DNA of 12,637 nucleotides from Candidatus Sphingobacterium stercoripullorum (GTDB lineage: Bacteria; Bacteroidota; Bacteroidia; Sphingobacteriales; Sphingobacteriaceae), in contig DXEZ01000128.1 in assembly GCA_019114715.1 (NCBI GenBank), positions 1 to 12,637 of the forward strand. Reading direction: 5' to 3'. The stretch's first letter is position 1; each line of letters starts with the position of its first letter. The position numbers were made by a program, and so were the translations under genes. A model generated the notes under the pieces. The model did not search any database. It was given only the letters and a program-made list of their open reading frames with translations, and was not told where the DNA came from. Positions 1 through 6,517 of this stretch are shown here, piece after piece.

Positions 1-12
1 TAATAATTATCT

Positions 13-20
13 TAATTTTG
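13..20 (+). promoter_or_regulatory. Bacteroidota -7 promoter box for IS orfA
   Basis: The sequence TAATTTTG is an exact match to the TAnnTTTG -7 box of Bacteroidota. It ends only four bases before the orfA ATG, so transcription would start at or very near the start codon. The matching -33 element would lie outside the window. Confidence 0.5.
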
Positions 21-24
21 AAAT

Positions 25-321
25 ATGAAGAAAACCCGTAAGAAATACAATCGCGTCTTTAAAGAAAGAGCAGTTGAGTTAAGTGAAGAAAGGAAGAACC
101 TCTCTGAGCTTGCTCGCGAATTAGGAATATCTCCGTCTCAATTATATAAATGGCGCAAAGAAGCAAAAGAGTTTGGGTCGGGAAGCTTTCCGGGAAATGG
201 AAACCTAAAACAAACTCCCGAACAAGAGCGCATTCTTGCCCTAGAGAATAAACTTAAAGATGCAGAACTTGAACGTGATATATTAAAAAAAGCAATCGGC
301 ATCTTTTCCAAGAGCGATTGA
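25..321 (+). CDS. IS3-family transposase OrfA
   Basis: This 98-residue protein is the DNA-binding regulatory subunit of an IS3-family transposase. Residues about 26-50 form a helix-turn-helix with the typical LARELGISPSQLYKW pattern, which recognises the terminal inverted repeats. Residues about 67-92 form a leucine-rich coiled coil used for dimerisation with itself and with the OrfAB fusion. The length is normal for the family. The reading frame is intact and the stop codon overlaps the orfB start (TGATG at 319-323). Near the 3' end it carries an in-frame A AAA AAA stretch (285-291) followed by a hairpin, the signal expected for a -1 frameshift into orfB. The start at 25 follows an exact -7 promoter box. 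Confidence 0.93.
   Translation: MKKTRKKYNRVFKERAVELSEERKNLSELARELGISPSQLYKWRKEAKEFGSGSFPGNGNLKQTPEQERILALENKLKDAELERDILKKAIGIFSKSD
285..320 (+). promoter_or_regulatory. Programmed -1 frameshift signal (slippery A7 plus stem-loop)
   Basis: The codons TTA AAA AAA GCA of orfA contain the slippery heptamer A AAA AAA at 285-291, in the correct phase. A -1 slip there leads into the frame of orfB and stays open to its start at 321. Immediately downstream is a possible two-part hairpin: CAATCG (293-298) pairs with CGATTG (315-320), and inside it TCTT (302-305) pairs with AAGA (310-313). IS3-family elements are known to make the OrfAB transposase by -1 frameshifting at such A-runs. The one-base spacer to the outer stem is shorter than usual; the inner stem lies 10 bases from the slip site. 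Confidence 0.6.
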
Positions 322-1194
322 TGATATACGAGTTCATCAAGAACCACGAGACAATATATCCGATTGAAAAGATGTGCAAAGTTTTGTCTATTGGCCTAAG
401 GAGCTATTATGATTGGAAAAGCCGCGGTGTTTCTGGTAGAAAACTCAAGGCTATTGCGATCCAAGAAGAAATAAAAACTTAAGAGGAAACAACGATACGG
501 AAGCCCCAGGATCACAATGGATTTACAGGCAAAAGGGATTGAAGTTTCCAGAGTTACCGTAGCTAAATATATGAAGCAGATGAGCCTACGCAGCAAATTA
601 GGAAGAAAGTTCCGGACAACGACAGATTCAAAACATTCATACAAGATTATGGAAAATGTTTTAAATAGAGAGTTTAAAGTAACTGAACCGTCGAAGGTGT
701 GGGTTTCGGATATCACCTATATCCATACCAAAGAAGGTTTTGTGTATTTAACGACTGTTATCGATCTCTATGATCGTAAATGTATAGGCTGGAGCATTAG
801 CGACGGTATGAGTGCAGGGGAGACGTCACTGGCAGCTTGGAAAATGGCGTTAAAGAATCGCAACATTAGTAAAGGCCTTATCTTTCATTCAGATCGAGGT
901 GTACAATATGCTTGCGAACAATTTGCAAACACTGTAGACTCCCATAAAAAAATAACCAGAAGTATGAGCCGAAAGGGAAATTGTTGGGATAATGCAGTTG
1001 CTGAAAGTTTCTTTAAAACCTTAAAAACTGAACAAATCTATGGCAATAAACTAGTCTCTAAGGCACAAATGAAGATGGATTTGTTTGAGTATATAGAAAT
1101 ATGGTACAACAGGGAGCGCAGACATTCCGCTATAGGAAACCTTACAATACAAGAATTTTGGAACAAACAATCAAATCTTAAAAGTGCGGCTTAA
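321..1194 (+). pseudogene. IS3-family transposase OrfB (DDE integrase), frameshifted
   Basis: OrfB is the catalytic part of the IS3 transposase. The 5' part (321-482, 53 codons, starting MIYEFIKNHETIYPIEKM) is in one frame and ends at a TAA at 480-482. The rest reads in another frame from about 484, with the conserved RYGSPRIT segment, and is open to 1194. Comparison with the usual family pattern between these parts suggests about eight bases were lost near 480. The DDE core is otherwise present: Asp in WVSDITY, Asp in FHSDRG, and Glu in DNAVAESFF, with 36 residues between the second Asp and the Glu by my count (35 is usual). Neither OrfB nor the OrfAB fusion can be made full length from this copy. 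Confidence 0.88.
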
Positions 1195-1206
1195 CTTAAA
1201 GTGCGG
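1181..1206 (+). repeat. Short direct repeat at the orfB stop, inside the likely IS right end
   Basis: AAAGTGCGG occurs at 1181-1189 and again at 1198-1206, 17 bases apart, each preceded by a TTAA-type sequence. The first copy encodes the end of OrfB and the second lies in the terminal non-coding part. It may be part of the subterminal transposase-binding region of the IS, but no left end is available for comparison. Confidence 0.4.
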
Positions 1207-1301
1207 ATTTAATTTGCAAGTCCACTTTGTAGGTGATCGGTAAAATACATTTTCATCGGGTGTATGGAGGTCGCACACAGTATTTACGGGTCTTCTCTTT
1301 C

Positions 1302-1487
1302 TTAAGTATAGGCAGTAGAATTTAAAAAGCGCATATCGGTCAATAGGTTTAGGATATCTTCCAAGATTATGAACGCCTTACTCTGGTCATTGGCCAACCA
1401 TTCTATTTCCCATTTGAAGTTCAATTTCTCGATGCTGTATGCGTACCCAGAGCCATAGATGCCTTTGTTGATTTCGTTCTTTATCAT
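1302..1487 (-). CDS. Hypothetical 61-residue protein overlapping the HicB-like relic
   Basis: This is a short ORF that I do not recognise. Its ATG overlaps the TGA stop of the upstream relic as ATGA (1487-1484), a typical translational-coupling overlap, which is the main reason to list it. The protein is mixed polar and aliphatic (it contains KLNFKWEIEWLANDQ and ends NSTAYT) and shows no signal peptide or membrane segment. It does not resemble the small HicA toxins that often accompany HicB. It may be the decayed partner of the upstream gene, a truncated end of a longer gene, or not a gene at all. Confidence 0.3.
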   Translation of the reverse strand: MIKNEINKGIYGSGYAYSIEKLNFKWEIEWLANDQSKAFIILEDILNLLTDMRFLNSTAYT

Positions 1488-1799
1488 TTCTTCTCAACCG
1501 AGAACAGTTTTTTCTCCACTTCCTGCAATTGGCTTTCTTTTTCATAACCTTTTTACGGTTGCTCTCCATTTCAAAACGCTCCAACTCATCAAATAAAGCA
1601 CTTCTATTATGAGTATACTCAATGAAGCCTTTTATGATGTATTCAAAAAACCGTTGTGCTCTTTGGTCATTGTTAATATAGCCGACAATATCAAGATCAG
1701 AGAAAAATAAAATTGTATCCCATCTTCAACCCATCTAAAAACTTCCGCCTCAACATTTATCTTAGCATTTCCGTTTTGATATGTAGCGTTTAATCTCCT
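1484..1799 (-). pseudogene. HicB-like antitoxin relic with two single-base deletions
   Basis: Joining three reading-frame pieces on the minus strand restores a continuous protein of about 104 residues. Piece one (1799 to about 1701) reads LNATYQNGNAKINVEAEVFRW then VEDGIQFYFS. Piece two (about 1697 to 1543) reads DLDIVGYINNDQRAQRFFEY and then IIKGFIEYTHNRSALFDELE. Piece three (about 1541 to 1484) reads ESQLQEVEKKLFSVEKK and ends in TGA. One base seems lost near 1698-1701, where a Pro codon is expected before DLD, and one near 1535-1542. The pattern of strands, then PDLDxxGY, then an 'A..F' helix resembles the HicB-like antitoxin fold common in Bacteroidota. No start codon is visible before 1799; an in-frame stop lies just upstream. 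The reconstruction is seen in the sequence; the family assignment is inferred. Confidence 0.5.
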
Positions 1800-2269
1800 A
1801 TCCGATTATTTCTATAGAAATGAAAGAAGTTAAGCCCAAACACTAAAAATAACTAACTAACGAATGACTTTAATGAGGTATTTTGGAAGGATGATCGACG
1901 AGACAATAAACAAGATGCCAGAGATAGCCTTATCTGCTTTTTGTTAATCAATATAAACTGAATAAAAAGCCTAAACAGAAACTTGAAAGGCATCGATACA
2001 AATATGAGATGTTATTCCTAACCCCAAAGTTACATTATTACTGCTAGGCGTGATAACAAAAAAGCCTATCATAGAAAAGTCCCTAGACTAAACCTTGACC
2101 AGTATAAATTTTAATAGGCAGAACAAAATTAAAAAGGACAGGAAAAGTATAATATAATTGTATTCATCCTTATACTAAATCATGATAATTTTCATGCACA
2201 ATTTCAGATACTACCTCTAAAGTAGCCATTTATAGATTACACAATTACCTAGAATTCCTAGTCATTTGC
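1800..2269. other. AT-rich stretch without a supportable gene
   Basis: About 470 bases hold only short open stretches. Two plus-strand pieces look faintly protein-like: one around 1957-2046 (contains KPKQKLERHRYKYEMLF) and one around 2031-2114 (contains ARRDNKKAYHRKVPRLN) in different frames, which could be debris of one basic protein. I see no tRNA, no strong hairpin, no tandem repeat and no exact TAnnTTTG box on the plus strand here. Confidence 0.4.
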
Positions 2270-2326
2270 TTGCACAAAGAAAAACTTCTCCTTAACTTGA
2301 CTCATATTTTGATAAAAGAACTAAAA

Positions 2327-3400
2327 ATGAAGAGAATTCTTTCCATTGACGGCGGAGGAATACGCGGGATAATACCTGCAATGTTTTTAATGGCCTTGGA
2401 AGATGAATTAAAAAAACTTAGTAATGATAAGCCGATTCATATCTCAGATTATTTCGACTTTTACTCGGGAACAAGTACAGGAGGGTTAATTTTAGCATTA
2501 CTACTATGTCCTAGTGAAGATGATCCAAAGACTCCAAAATATACTGCAAAAGACGCTTTAGATATTTACGTTAAACACGGTACGGAAATTTTCTCTACAA
2601 GTTCTTGGCGGCGATTTTTAAGTAGGTTTGGACTTTTAAGCGAAATATATAACGATAAAACCTTTAATGAAGTTTTATACAGTTACTGTGGAGATACTCG
2701 ACTAAGCCAATTAATTAAACCAAGTATATTCACGGCTTATAATATTGAGCTAAGAAAAAACCATCTTTTCCGCCAACAAAAAGCAATTAGCCATGGGGAC
2801 TCTAGGGACTTCTATCTAAGGGATGTCTGTAGAGCTACAGCAGCAGCTCCTACCTTTTTTTCAGTGGCAGAAATATTTTCTATATCAGGAATAAGATACC
2901 CTTTAATTGATGGTGGCTTATTTGCTCATAACCCATCAATCCCAGCGTTAATCGAAGTCCTAAAATCATTCAATACATTTAGAATAGACGATGTACATAT
3001 TTTATCACTTGGTACAGGGACAACACGTAAAGCATACAAATACGAAGACTTCAAAAAGAAAAAAGCAATATCAATTGGTCCTGCATTAGTAGACATCATG
3101 AGCAGTAGCCTTTCAGAAAGTAACGATTACTTCTTAAGGCAACTTTTTAAATCAGTAAACCACTCAGGAAATTACTTAAGGATAGAACCACACAACCTAA
3201 ACTCAATTGACTCTTCGCTAGATGCTGCATCAAAAAGTAATATTCAAAAAATTATATCTTTAGCGGATAAGATGATTAGCGATAATGAGAGCAAGATGAA
3301 AAATTTAGCAAAAGAACTTGTCAACGAAGAGCATCATAAAAAGGATAAAAACGAAAAATCAGTTTGGAATTTTCTAAAGGGTGATAAATACTTCAATTAA
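2327..3400 (+). CDS. Patatin-like phospholipase
   Basis: This 357-residue protein is predicted to be a lipid acyl hydrolase of the patatin family, which cleaves fatty acids from phospholipids using a Ser-Asp dyad. The oxyanion-hole motif DGGGIRG is at residues 8-14, the nucleophile elbow GTSTG at 48-52 (Ser50), and the catalytic Asp195 in DGGLFAHNPS. The last ~50 residues are charged and probably helical. There is no signal peptide, so it should act in the cytoplasm. The ORF could be extended 19 codons upstream to a TTG at 2270, but the ATG at 2327 puts the first strand (KRILSIDGGG) right at the N-terminus as in homologues and is preferred. No exact promoter box is visible; CATATTTTG at 2303-2311 is a near match. 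The gene stands alone beside IS and pseudogene debris, with no nucleotide cyclase or other partner that would mark it as a defence effector. Confidence 0.92.
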   Translation: MKRILSIDGGGIRGIIPAMFLMALEDELKKLSNDKPIHISDYFDFYSGTSTGGLILALLLCPSEDDPKTPKYTAKDALDIYVKHGTEIFSTSSWRRFLSRFGLLSEIYNDKTFNEVLYSYCGDTRLSQLIKPSIFTAYNIELRKNHLFRQQKAISHGDSRDFYLRDVCRATAAAPTFFSVAEIFSISGIRYPLIDGGLFAHNPSIPALIEVLKSFNTFRIDDVHILSLGTGTTRKAYKYEDFKKKKAISIGPALVDIMSSSLSESNDYFLRQLFKSVNHSGNYLRIEPHNLNSIDSSLDAASKSNIQKIISLADKMISDNESKMKNLAKELVNEEHHKKDKNEKSVWNFLKGDKYFN

Positions 3401-3433
3401 GCGAATTAACAACATTTTTTACAATAGAACTTT

Positions 3434-4666
3434 ATGGTTTTAAATTACGTATGGGCCGCATTTTTTTTAATCACATTTATTGTAGCTCTAATAAAGCTCA
3501 TATTCTTAAATGACACGGAAGTTTTCCAAAACATCGTCAACTCTTTATTTGATAGTGCTTCTACCGGTGCTAGTATTTCACTAGGATTAATAGGTATGAT
3601 GGCTTTTGCACTAGGCATAATGAAAATTGGAGAAAAGGGTGGAGTAATTGCAGTATTCGCAAGAATCGTTGGGCCATTTTTTAATAAACTATTTCCTGAG
3701 ATACCTAAAAACCACCCAGCCTTAGGATCAATATTAATGAATTTCTCTGCCAACGCGCTAGGTTTAGATAATGCTGCAACTCCCTTGGGTTTAAAAGCCA
3801 TGAAAGAACTGCAAGAGTTGAATCCAAATAAAGATACTGCGAGCAATGCTCAAATTATGTTTATCGTTTTAAATGCATCTAGCTTAACACTACTTCCCAT
3901 GTCTATAATGGCCTATAGGCAAGAAGCGGGTGCTCTGCAACCCTCAGATGTATTTTTACCTATATTAATTGCTACGTTCTTTTCTTCAATCTCAGCGCTC
4001 ATCTTGGTTGCTATTTATCAAAAAATAAATTTATTTAACCGAACTATATTAGCATACTTGGGAGGCTTATCTATTGGAATTGGTGCCTTACTTTACTACT
4101 TCACGACTTTAGAACAAGAGCAAATTAGCGTAATTTCCAGTGTGGTTGGTAATGTTATATTGTTTGGTATTTTTGCCGGTTTCATTGGAGCTGGATTATA
4201 TAAAAGAATAAACGTATACGATGCTTTTATCGAGGGGGCGAAAGAAGGCTTTGACGTAGCTGTTAAAATCATTCCCTACTTAGTTGCCATCTTGGTTTCT
4301 ATTGCCGTTTTTAGGGCTTCGGGAACCATGGACTACCTAGTTGATGGCATGGCATTTTTATTCACTTCTATGGGACTGGACACCCAATTTGTAGAAGCTC
4401 TCCCTGTAGCATTCATGAAGCCATTAAGTGGCTCTGGAGCTAGAGGACTGATGGTAGAGCTCATGAATACAAATGGTGCAGACGATTTTGCGGCGCGAGT
4501 AGCCTGCGTTATTCAAGGATCTACAGAAACCACCTTTTATGTACTTGCCGTTTATTTCGGATCAGTTGCTATTAAAAAAACAAGGTATGCATTACCATGT
4601 GCGTTATTATCAGAATTAGTCGGTGTGATTGCTGCTATTATTGTAGCCTATATTTTCTTCGGGTAA
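3434..4666 (+). CDS. Fused SpmA/SpmB nucleoside-recognition (gate domain) membrane protein
   Basis: This 410-residue integral membrane protein joins homologues of Bacillus spore maturation proteins A and B, each with a nucleoside-recognition 'gate' domain. The SpmA half covers about residues 1-200 and contains NALGLDNAATPLGLKAM (107-123) and the downstream KDTASNAQ. The SpmB half covers about 225-410 with EGAKEGF (267-273), PLSGSGARG (330-338) and GSTETTFYVLAVYFG (362-376). Roughly ten hydrophobic segments are visible. This fused form is widespread in non-sporulating bacteria; its substrate is not established, though the gate domain is shared with concentrative nucleoside transporters. The gene starts 33 bp after the patatin stop with no obvious terminator or promoter between, so read-through from the patatin gene is possible. 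Confidence 0.9.
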   Translation: MVLNYVWAAFFLITFIVALIKLIFLNDTEVFQNIVNSLFDSASTGASISLGLIGMMAFALGIMKIGEKGGVIAVFARIVGPFFNKLFPEIPKNHPALGSILMNFSANALGLDNAATPLGLKAMKELQELNPNKDTASNAQIMFIVLNASSLTLLPMSIMAYRQEAGALQPSDVFLPILIATFFSSISALILVAIYQKINLFNRTILAYLGGLSIGIGALLYYFTTLEQEQISVISSVVGNVILFGIFAGFIGAGLYKRINVYDAFIEGAKEGFDVAVKIIPYLVAILVSIAVFRASGTMDYLVDGMAFLFTSMGLDTQFVEALPVAFMKPLSGSGARGLMVELMNTNGADDFAARVACVIQGSTETTFYVLAVYFGSVAIKKTRYALPCALLSELVGVIAAIIVAYIFFG

Positions 4667-4685
4667 TGAAACCGTAAGATTTTCG

Positions 4686-4703
4686 TTAAATCAAACGATT
4701 TAA
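4686..4703. terminator. Weak AT-rich hairpin after the spmAB fusion gene
   Basis: TTAAATC (4686-4692) and GATTTAA (4697-4703) form a perfect seven-base stem with loop AAAC, 19 bases after the stop codon. An outer ACCG/CGGT pair could extend it. There is no T-run after it, so it is a poor intrinsic terminator and may only slow or protect the transcript. Confidence 0.3.
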
Positions 4704-4757
4704 TCGGTATATTACTTGAAACTGGTGAGTCTAAGCACTATTCTTTAAATAAATATT

Positions 4758-4765
4758 TATCTTTG
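4758..4765 (+). promoter_or_regulatory. Bacteroidota -7 promoter box for the mgsA-osmC-coaA cluster
   Basis: TATCTTTG matches TAnnTTTG exactly. It ends four bases before the mgsA ATG at 4770, so the expected transcription start falls on or next to the start codon and the message may be leaderless. I see no clear TTG-type -33 element at the usual spacing. Confidence 0.6.
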
Positions 4766-4769
4766 AATC

Positions 4770-5141
4770 ATGAAAAAAACCATTGCACTCATAGCACACG
4801 ATAGTAAAAAAGCAGATATGGTTGCTTTTGTTAAGGACAATCAAGAGATACTCAGCGAGGCCAATCTATTAGCCACTGGAACTACAGGAAGTTACATCCG
4901 GCAGACTGGCCTTGAGGTGGAATTAAAACTCAGCGGTCCCAAAGGTGGTGATGCACAAATCGCAGCTCTTGCAGCAGAAGGTCATGTGGATGGTATCATA
5001 TTTTTTAGAGACCCTCTGGGTAAACACCCACACGAACCTGACATACAAATGCTATTGCGTATCTGCGACGTCTACGATGTGCCATTAGCTACCAATAGAG
5101 CTACTGGAGAAATGGTGATACGAGGATTATTTAGGTTATAA
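4770..5141 (+). CDS. mgsA: Methylglyoxal synthase
   Basis: MgsA converts dihydroxyacetone phosphate to methylglyoxal and phosphate in the cytoplasm, a bypass that frees phosphate when upper glycolysis outruns the lower part. The protein is 123 residues, a little shorter than the E. coli enzyme (152), as in many short forms. The phosphate-binding and catalytic segment GPKGGDAQ is at 56-63, with Asp61 matching the catalytic Asp71 of E. coli. PHEPD at 87-91 supplies His88 and Asp91 (E. coli His98 and Asp101), and the early His10-Asp11 pair is also kept. The terminal ATNRATGEMVIRG segment is typical. It opens a cluster with osmC (1 bp away) and coaA. Confidence 0.95.
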   Translation: MKKTIALIAHDSKKADMVAFVKDNQEILSEANLLATGTTGSYIRQTGLEVELKLSGPKGGDAQIAALAAEGHVDGIIFFRDPLGKHPHEPDIQMLLRICDVYDVPLATNRATGEMVIRGLFRL

Positions 5142-5142
5142 G

Positions 5143-5541
5143 ATGAAAGTAAGCGTATCAATAGGCAAGGAGAGCTACCAGACTACCATAACTGCAGGCA
5201 AACATACAACGATTGTTGATGAGCCAAAGGAAGTTGGAGGTACGGATTTGGGACCTACCCCTGATCAGCTACTATTATCATCGCTGGGAGCCTGTAAGGC
5301 GATTACCGGGCGCATGTATGCGGATAGAAAAGAATGGAAGCTGGATAAAATAATTATCAACTTGCAGGTTGATAAAGAGCACTTAAAAAAGGAAAAAGAA
5401 ACAAATATAACCTGCGAAGTCACCTTAATTGGAGATTTGCAGCCTGAACATCGTGAAAGGTTACTTTCTGTCATTGACCGTTGCCCAATCCACAGGATAT
5501 TAACGGGTCCCGTAAAAATTGAAAGCCGATTATCTACCTAA
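5143..5541 (+). CDS. OsmC-family protein
   Basis: This 132-residue protein belongs to the OsmC/Ohr fold, small cytoplasmic enzymes that reduce organic hydroperoxides with two cysteines. Cys51 sits in the helix SLGACKAITGRMYADRK and Cys114 in IDRCPIHR, the two conserved positions. The short length without an Ohr-type N-terminal extension, and the MYADRK..W pattern, fit the YhfA/OsmC-like branch rather than Ohr; the real substrate cannot be told. The ATG follows the mgsA stop after one base, so the two genes are almost certainly cotranscribed and translationally coupled. A role beside methylglyoxal production in handling reactive electrophiles is plausible but inferred. Confidence 0.9.
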   Translation: MKVSVSIGKESYQTTITAGKHTTIVDEPKEVGGTDLGPTPDQLLLSSLGACKAITGRMYADRKEWKLDKIIINLQVDKEHLKKEKETNITCEVTLIGDLQPEHRERLLSVIDRCPIHRILTGPVKIESRLST

Positions 5542-5553
5542 TATAGACCTACC

Positions 5554-6516
5554 ATGGCTGAAGCAAACAAGACCAAAAAGAACGTGAAAGCAAACCCTTT
5601 TCAGAGTATCAAACGAGAAGTTTGGAAAGAATTGAATGGAAAGATCACCTTGCAATTAAGTCAAGAACAAATTAAAGGTCTCCAAGCACTGAATGAGCCG
5701 TTAACCATGCAGGAAATTGAAGAAGTTTACTTTCCTTTAGCTCATCTGCTGGATATACATAGACAAGAGTATTTAAACCTTCATCATAAAACCAATATTT
5801 TCTTCAATAAAGAAGAGCGTTCACTCCCATTTATTATCGGTATAGCAGGATCGGTAGCAGTAGGGAAAAGTACCACTGCACGTGTATTACAAAAGGTACT
5901 TTCTTTTTTACCTGATCGGCCCAAAGTAGAGCTAGTTACTACCGATGGTTTTTTATATCCAAATAAAAAGCTTGTAGAAAGATCTATCCTAAACAGGAAA
6001 GGTTTTCCGGAGAGCTACAATACAAGACTACTATTAAAGTTCCTGGCCAATATGAAGTCTGGTGACTGTTACCAGGAAATCCCTGTCTACTCTCATTTAG
6101 AGTACGATATTTTAACGGATGAAAAACAGGTTATTGACTATCCTGATATTTTAATCGTTGAGGGAATAAACGTTCTTCAAGTTAATTCACAAGCCAAGAA
6201 AAACTCAGGAGTTTACGTTAGCGACTACTTCGATTATTCCATTTATGTAGATGCGAAAGAGAAAAACATTCGAAAATGGTACGTAAGCAGGTTCGAAACC
6301 CTGCGGAAAACGGCATTCCAAAATGAAACTTCCTATTTTCACAAATACGCTAACCTGAATCTAATGCAAAGCAAGAGTACTGCTCTAAACATATGGAAAG
6401 AAATAAACCTTCCCAACCTAGAGCGTAATATACTTCCTACGAGATACCGAGCAGATATGCTTCTTGTAAAAGGGAAAAATCATTTTGTTAAAGAAATAAA
6501 GGTTAGAAAAATATAG
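5554..6516 (+). CDS. coaA: Type I pantothenate kinase
   Basis: CoaA phosphorylates pantothenate with ATP, the first and usually controlling step of coenzyme A synthesis. The 320-residue length matches bacterial type I enzymes (E. coli 316). The P-loop GSVAVGKST is at 99-107 with Lys105, Asp131 in VTTDGFLYPN matches E. coli Asp127, and His181 in YSHLEYDI matches His177. The conserved LVEGINVLQ and the late aromatic segment TSYFHKYANL are present. The N-terminal 15 residues are Lys-rich and variable. It is the third gene of the mgsA cluster, 12 bp after osmC. Many Bacteroidota rely on the unrelated type III kinase CoaX instead; whether this genome also has coaX cannot be seen. Its stop lies one base from the stop of the convergent mscS-like gene. 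Confidence 0.95.
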   Translation: MAEANKTKKNVKANPFQSIKREVWKELNGKITLQLSQEQIKGLQALNEPLTMQEIEEVYFPLAHLLDIHRQEYLNLHHKTNIFFNKEERSLPFIIGIAGSVAVGKSTTARVLQKVLSFLPDRPKVELVTTDGFLYPNKKLVERSILNRKGFPESYNTRLLLKFLANMKSGDCYQEIPVYSHLEYDILTDEKQVIDYPDILIVEGINVLQVNSQAKKNSGVYVSDYFDYSIYVDAKEKNIRKWYVSRFETLRKTAFQNETSYFHKYANLNLMQSKSTALNIWKEINLPNLERNILPTRYRADMLLVKGKNHFVKEIKVRKI

Positions 6517-6517
6517 A

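Larger units (their letters stand above)
1..1224 (+). mobile_element. IS3-family insertion sequence, left end outside the window, inactivated
   Basis: The element is recognised by its two-gene layout: a small helix-turn-helix OrfA followed by an OrfB with a DDE integrase core. The left inverted repeat is not visible, since orfA begins only 25 bases into the window. The right end is placed tentatively at the CA near 1224, because IS3 elements end in CA; CA at 1217-1218 is an alternative. Just before it, the motif AAAGTGCGG occurs twice (1181 and 1198), overlapping the orfB stop. The orfB reading frame is interrupted near 480, so this copy should not make transposase. The family is clear; the exact right end is a guess. 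Confidence 0.7.

Noticed and set aside
321..520. A second programmed frameshift inside orfB near 480
   Set aside because: There is no slippery heptamer in phase, and conserved residues expected between the two parts are missing, so a deletion explains it better.
1302..1487. HicA toxin downstream of the HicB-like relic
   Set aside because: The protein lacks the short double-stranded-RNA-binding pattern with the conserved His and Gly expected of HicA.
2270..2326. N-terminal extension of the patatin protein from TTG at 2270
   Set aside because: The 19 extra residues precede the strand that normally begins these proteins, and an ATG sits exactly at the usual position.
2327..4666. CBASS-like defence operon (patatin effector plus membrane protein)
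   Set aside because: No CD-NTase, sensor or accessory gene is present, and the following membrane protein is a clear SpmA/SpmB fusion.
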